NCBI GenBank assembly: GCA_032622095.1
Contig: CP136061.1
Location: 216,286,373 to 216,350,372, forward strand
DNA from: Siphonodentalium dalli
Taxonomy: Eukaryota; Mollusca; Scaphopoda; Gadilida; Siphonodentaliidae
DNA: 64,000 nucleotides
Direction of reading: 5' to 3'
Under the pieces are notes generated by a model. It did no database searches, was not told where the DNA came from, and saw nothing but the letters and a program-made list of their open reading frames with translations. Position numbers and translations under genes: made by a program. Shown here one piece after another: positions 58,254 to 64,000 of this stretch; the stretch's first letter is position 1, and every line of letters begins with the position of its first letter.

Positions 58254-60500
58254 CTCTTTATCATGAAACACAATTTCACAAGTCAAATGTTCACCTTCAA
58301 AGTTCAATCACAAACTGACAAACTTACAAAAGTCATGATACCTAGTATTATTATCAAAAGTACGACGAAATTATGTGACTTAATTAGGTTCAAATTTATG
58401 AGCCGAATATCACCACCATCGAGCTATAATAACACATACTCACCCGTCATGTACATTCTTTGGTTGGTTGGAAACAAGTTGCCACCCAGTCAGTATGTGT
58501 TCATCACCTCTGTAGTTAATATCGTCAATTTTATAAGAACAGTTTCTAAAAAATCGTGTGAAATTTTCAGCTCCATGTGTACGCAAAACGCATGACGTAT
58601 TGCACAAGCCGGTTATAAAATTTCAGCTTATTTCCTAGTTTTGAGAACGAGAAAATTTGTTTTACTAAATAAAATTGCAATGTGTGCCTTCTAAAGTTAA
58701 AGACCTACAAAATGTTATATATATAAACAAGTTAATATGATTTATATATATATAAAACCCATAAAAAGTTACTAAATGCTATACTAATCTATTGCATGTG
58801 TCATAGTTAGGCCCATATATACAGGCCGGTAGCGACATGCAATATACAAACTTGACTTCGTGCAAATGCGTTTATCTCGATCGCCATAGGGCTACATTTA
58901 TACATATGTGTAGCTCAAATTTAATAGGCCTATCGCCATATATAATTAAAAAATAATCTACATAGGCATATATATAGTCCCCATGATGCCGACAGATATT
59001 GCTGCTTACTAAATGGCCTAAATGTGTGCAATGTGATTCAAGTTATAAAATGTATCTATATGGGACTGGGGTAGCTATAGGCCTACCAGTATATGTAGGC
59101 CTACATCCAGCTCTACGCAAATTAATGCAGTAAATAGACTGCCTGGCTATGATTGTGCAGATACATGTAGGCCTACAAGTTTTGCAATTTTTCGAATCAT
59201 CATCCATGCTTCAAGTTTGCATGTATATAGGCCTATCGTCCCGCGGCTCGCGGTTCCATGATTGTATATTGACGAGGACTGTATATAGCCTACCTATAAA
59301 ATGAGACGGTTCCTCGAAGACAGTACTTACTGTTAAACCATCGACGTATATTATAATATAGATCGATGGTTAAACCAACAAACTTGTCCCCCAATCCCTT
59401 GTAAATTGAGTTACAATAAATATATTTAAACCAACCAACTAAAGGCAAACTAATGGGCTGACGCCCGATGCGATAACAATAGGGGCCTATGAGTTTATAT
59501 TGAAAGGTCTTGTGATATTAATATAATTTATATTTTCTAAAACCACGCCTTTTTATATCAGAGAAATGTAAGCACGGACTCAGTATAGGTCTACATATAG
59601 TGCCATTGCTTCAAATGCGCTTAATTGCTTCAGTAAGCGTGAAAAAATTATCATACATGTAGGCCTGCCGGTATATATAGTTATGTACATTATTTACAAG
59701 TTTATTAGTGTGCAGATGCAAATATAAAGGCAGACTAAAGCTAAATTATATACGCACACGATGGCCTATATATGTATAGGCATATATATAGGCTACCTTA
59801 GCTACTGCAATGCCAAGGGTGTCGCCTGGCATGCATGATTTTTCGACCCATAGGACTATATATATGCAGGTGCTGCGATCCCTCGACGTGACACGCAGGG
59901 TGGCCAAAGCTATAGCCTACATAAGTAGGCCAATACTATGACCTGGGCTTGCTGACCATTGCAGATATCCCAACTGTAGACTGGGGTATGCCATAATAAT
60001 CATCCCGACTGAAATATCCTGTGCCCCCGAGTACTTATAAGTTAGGTCATGTCATGAATCTCTACTATAGCTGTCAAACGACCGTAGACAAAGTTGAGAT
60101 CCATGGCATGATCTACTTATTAGTGTTAGATAAAAACCACGAAATTCATTGTGCGTATCTGCACGTGCACATACCGTTAGTGACATGTTATAAACTTAGT
60201 GAACAACTCAACTCATTGAACTACTATACGCTATATGCAAATCTAGGTCTATACTGACAATGTCATGACAATTCGAATGCGAGGCTGGCACATCGCTCGA
60301 CTATAGGCCTATATATTATGCTCATCATCGCACCTGTTTCCTGTCAATATACATGTATAATTATATATATGTCATATATATATATTTATAATTTTTTTTT
60401 TAAAGTAGAAACTCTCCGCTGAGGTAGGTGACTGCTGACGTGAAGATTGGAATAGTTTGAAAATTAAGACAGGTATCCGTTCATTGTTGAATATTTATTA
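58254..60500. other. 2.2 kb, TAGGCCTA-rich, no gene
   Basis: Six TAGGCCTA palindromes lie between 58926 and 60303. 59570-59645 resembles 32750-32830. A 110-codon frame at 58263-58595 and one of 78 codons at 60021-60257 have no motif. Confidence 0.45.
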
Positions 60501-60651
60501 CGGAATATTTGTGCTTAAGCGCAAATAACCTATATGATTTGCGCTTAAGCGCAAATATTTACGCTTAAGCGCAAATATTTACGCTTAAGCGTAAATCATT
60601 TGTGCTCAAGCGCAAATAATTTGCCCTTAAGTGCAAATTATTTATGCTTAA

Positions 60652-61243
60652 AGGGGTACTGTACGCCATTTTCAATAAATTCCCGGTGATAACAACGATC
60701 TATTATCGATACTATATAGAAATATAAGTAATTTGAGTCGAAGATGTATTCTGTAAACGCTCAGGTTAATAGGCTATCTTAAAATTTAATAATTTAAAAG
60801 TTAATAATTTAATATAAATTGATTTTATGGCTCCAGCCATAAAATGGCGTCTCTTAAAATTCGAATTTCCGTGTACAAAACGTAATCAAATTATAATTGA
60901 GGGATATTGGATTAGGAAAACAATTGCACACACGATCGTTTGAAACATTATGCTTATACGGGGAGAAAACCCAAGCCACTCATTGACTAGTGACGGTACA
61001 CTAACTTAAATGAGTATATGGGACTACTAACCATATAATATAATGTTTATTTGATTCATTTGGTTGAAAACTTTACAAAAATTACTCGACAACGACAATT
61101 TGTATTTTTGCATTCCGGTAAATTTGCCATCCGTAACAATACTTCGTACTCAACAAACTTTCAAAAAATGGAAAAGTTGTTACATTATTCTCCGACTCGG
61201 GGATTATAGAAACCAACAACAACATCTTGGGTACAGTACCCCT
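60652..61243. mobile_element. TTAA element with AGGGGTACTGTAC ends, nested in the array
   Basis: AGGGGTACTGTACGCC at the left and GGGTACAGTACCCCT at the right, TTAA at 60648-60651 and 61244-61247. The target TTAA belonged to a GCTTAAG unit of the host array. Confidence 0.85.
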
Positions 61244-61364
61244 TTAAGTGCAAATAATTTCCACTTAAGCGCAAATAAAAAATAATATTCATTGATTCCC
61301 CCCTGAATTAATTTTAATTGGCACATGCCTAAACACATCACTCAAGTCTATATAAACCCACCAT

Positions 61365-61740
61365 ATGAGGGAAGCAATCCCCCAGTAACCCCTAGATCCC
61401 TTTTATGACCATGGAAAAGATATAGATCTGTGCAGGATATGTCTTATTTATAAAATATACTAGATCTCTGGGATGGAGACACAAATTCTTGGAGACAGGG
61501 ATGCTGATAATATGAAAATAAGTCCCCCCCCCTTATTTCAAGTCAGTAAGTACACCATAAAAAGGAAGCAAGCCCCCTGTAACCCTTAATTCCCTTTTTA
61601 TGGCCATGGAAGTGATATATATATATATATATATATATCTGTGCAGGAGATGTCCCTTTAATAACATAAACTAGAGCTCTGGGAGTGAGGCACTAATTCC
61701 TGGGACACCAGGGACAGATATGCTATGCATATGTAAATGT
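61365..61740. repeat. Two diverged ~190-bp direct repeats with (AT) tract
   Basis: GGAAGCAATCCCCCAGTAAC..CTGTGCAGGATATGTC..CTAGATCTCTGGGA (61371) recurs as GGAAGCAAGCCCCCTGTAAC..CTGTGCAGGAGATGTC..CTAGAGCTCTGGGA (61563). An (AT) run lies at 61615-61638. Confidence 0.8.
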
Positions 61741-61903
61741 TTTTTTTCCTTCAAATTCGAGTCTGTATGGGGCTATTACTATGGGCCCATAATAATATAC
61801 TATGAGATGGACTCAATCATTCACAATCAGTGGGAAGTAAGGGAATGTTAGGTATTTGTGCTTAAGCGCAAATAAATAATAAATGTGAAAAGGGCCTCCC
61901 ATA

Positions 61904-63229
61904 ACTATTAGGGTTTGTAATAATATAATCTAATTTAATTTGATTTTAATTTGGAGTGTCATGATTGAATTCTTCACCGAGTCGAATGGGTTTTCTGGGA
62001 CGTCCAGCATGGATTTAGTTGGTTCATCATCCTGGTCCCGAACTCATTGACTGGAGTGGAGTTACCTTCACCGTAGGTACCTAGCTACGAAGTATCCGAG
62101 TATCTTCACCCACCCTAGGAATTGCTAGAGTTAATTGGCACTCTTCAATATGGCCAATGGAATATAACTCACAACTCCTTATGAATTTTAGGGGTGCGAT
62201 TAATTTGACACCATATCCAAGATATCTTCACATGTTCCTGAACAAACTCATTTCTTATTAACATGTCCAGGTTATACAATCTGGATACTAGTAAGAGATC
62301 GATGTCCCACAATTCATTAAATCTGAGATAAACAAATTTAATCAGTAAACAGCCCTGATATAGTTTGTCAACTATGAAAGCATAATTAGCTTTTTCCCTG
62401 TTGTCACACTCCAACACTTTGATAACTGGATATTAAATTTTGCCAATGAGTAGTCAACTTGAGGAATGTTAAGATTTGAGTTCTTGTAATCTGACATTCC
62501 CTATAAAAGAAAATCCTATTATTCTTTATTTGCAATTACAATAACACCTCGCATGAATGCGAATATGAATGCTTATGACAAAAGTGGCTTAACTGTAACT
62601 TGCGTCAGGATCCATGCCCATTTTAAGAGGTAAATAAAGAATACAACTGTATTATTGAAAATATATTGTTATTTCATATTGCTCAAGGCTAGTGGCTCAC
62701 AGTGTCAATTAGATAGGAGTGTACAATAAGTGAAATTTTCTTTGTTTAATAAAATAAGAGCAGCAGATACCAAATTAAGATATTACTATTTTTTAAACTG
62801 CTTCAATATTCATAGTTTATGTCCGTGCAGCATTAAATCTTTATTTAGTATATGAGGGTGCACACCAACAAGACGGTTTGGAACTAATTTCTGATAACCA
62901 GAGCTCAAGGTTTTTAGATAACCCATGAGAAGACATATTCAATAAAGCAAGATACTCTAATTCAAGATAAATTTATTGTGTAAGATTTGTATACAAAATT
63001 TTAAAAACAACATGGGATTCAGCAACAATATGATATAAAATATATAAATAACTGAAAAAATTAAGTTCCTCCCTCATATAATACACAGTATATCCATTCG
63101 TATTGATAATTTGCATAAATTGAGAGCATCAAAATGTAACACATTGTGAGAGTTAATTAACCAGAGGGTTTTCTAGCTTTCTGTCAGAATATTGCTTGAT
63201 TGGATATATTTGCAATTTTCAACAAGAGC
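61904..63229. other. Unassigned sequence
   Basis: About 1.3 kb. An 82-codon minus-strand frame (62169-62417) has plausible composition but no recognised motif, and I do not call it. Confidence 0.4.
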
Positions 63230-63480
63230 ATTTCTAGGACGTGGCCAAATACACCCGTGGTAATTTCAACAATGGGCCATAACTCAAGTGGAAATTAGCA
63301 AGCGGAATCCAAATAAGAAATTTCACCTGTATTTGGGGCTAATAAACTCACATACCAAATTTAATTCCATTCTATTCAGACTTGCAAAAGTTATCTGGAA
63401 AATTAAGTGCAAATTCCAACAAAAATGGCCATAACTCTGGTGAAAATTGGTGAGAGGAATCCAAATTACTACATTTAAAA
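63230..63480 (-). repeat. Inverted copy of the 6.5-6.8 kb repeat, two units
   Basis: GGGCCATAACTCAAGTGGAA at 63274 and GGCCATAACTCTGGTGAAAA at 63426 lie about 152 bp apart, with CATACCAAATTTAATTCCAT between. On the minus strand this is the AATTTGGTATG..GAGTTATGGCC repeat of 6711-6810. Confidence 0.75.
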
Positions 63481-64000
63481 AAAAAGAAGCTATTATTAAG
63501 ATAAAAAATACAGATAACATAATTAATATGTCCCAAAACAGGCGTATACAATATCACACTCAACTTTGAGGCTCAACAGAATCATATGTTGATGGGTTAA
63601 CTGGGTGATCATTGTTGGTTAAGTGTCACCAGCCTTATTACTGCATGGGATTTTCGACAAATTGACCAGTTGTCATGCTGTTTTATGTGCATGATTTCGA
63701 ATCGCTCTAATATCTGGTTCACTGCAACCACTCGATTAGAACCATATCCCATATGGAGGACCAGCAAGGGTTAACACAATAGATCTGTTGAATGTAAACA
63801 ACTCCATAATACACGTCGTCTGCAAAATAGGTGTTTCAGTAAGAAACCTCATTTACAAGAGACTGGCTGATGTCAATTACACTGCCAAATTTGGATGCAG
63901 TGTTTCGCACAGCCAGTTCCTTGAAATTTGGCCAAGTTTTCATGTCGCATTCGGTGAAACACACATTCTTATAGCTGCTTTATGGCAATGTTTGCCTTTA
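63481..64000. other. Unassigned sequence to window end
   Basis: No gene, RNA or repeat recognised. Confidence 0.4.

Larger units (their letters stand above)
60508..61903. mobile_element. Palindrome-array foldback, copy 5 (GCGCTTAAGCGC core), twice interrupted
   Basis: TTTGCGCTTAAGCGCAAAT units fill 60508-60650. The array continues at 61248-61280 and ends at 61850-61903 with AATAAATGTGAAA..GGGCCTCCCATA, the family end. The insertion 60652-61243 and an internal duplicated block (61310-61845) separate the parts. Confidence 0.7.

Noticed and set aside
62169-62417. 82-aa minus-strand ORF
   Set aside because: Composition is plausible, but there is no motif, no splice or poly(A) context, and repeats lie nearby.

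Overview
The window reads as nuclear DNA of a marine invertebrate animal. The evidence is eukaryotic gene signals (CCAAT, CArG and CRE promoter motifs, AATAAA poly(A) signals, a possible intron), very low gene density, AT richness, and a dense load of small inverted-repeat (foldback) transposons with animal-type target-site duplications. Several repeats, such as the 'ATGGCC/CATCTTGGA' type and the 'GAGTTATGGCC' type, are of a kind common in marine invertebrates. I cannot fix the phylum from sequence alone. One scaffold gap of 100 N lies at 56087-56186.

Genes. Two complete protein genes are convincing, both on the + strand and both with an uninterrupted reading frame. At 20987-21712 there is a group XII-type secreted phospholipase A2 with signal peptide, CCxxHD catalytic motif and a C-terminal QDEL that looks like an ER-retrieval signal. 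At 46456-46998 there is a BTG1/BTG2-type anti-proliferative protein; a CArG box, an inverted CCAAT box and a CRE lie within 80 bp some 370-450 bp upstream of the ATG, the layout of an immediate-early gene. A third ORF (33885-34475, 196 aa, coiled coil with a lysine tail) sits inside a 1.18 kb insertion flanked by a 13-bp direct repeat, so it is probably a retroposed or half-LINE-like unit. A possible 3' terminal exon with an acidic tail is at 8311-8372.

Layout. 1-5.4 kb: a palindrome-rich MITE split by a 4.8 kb element (46-bp inverted ends, five internal ~165-207 bp modules) and a 0.3 kb relative. 5.5-13 kb: candidate promoter and exon plus a chain of TTAA-flanked foldback elements, one carrying thirteen tandem copies of a 48-bp unit. 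14.5-17.7 kb: an A-B-A-B-A array of a 458-bp element and an 889-bp spacer with telling 4-bp target duplications. 18-20.5 kb: another hairpin MITE and two foldbacks built of tandem 18-20 bp palindromes. 20.8-22 kb: the PLA2 gene. 23-31 kb: nested foldbacks and minisatellites. 33-34.6 kb: GC-rich foldback and the 13-bp-flanked insertion. 34.6-41.7 kb: mostly unassigned AT-rich DNA with one repeat block. 41.7-44 kb: a TA-flanked Tc1/mariner-like element. 46-47 kb: the BTG gene. 48.7-49.3 kb: a MULE-type MITE with 9-bp duplication. 50-64 kb: foldbacks, G/C homopolymers around the gap, TAGGCCTA-rich DNA and a nested foldback.

The two genes show no functional link to each other. The coherent theme of the window is a nest of non-autonomous, mainly TTAA-targeting, palindromic elements inserting into one another; no transposase gene was recognised.
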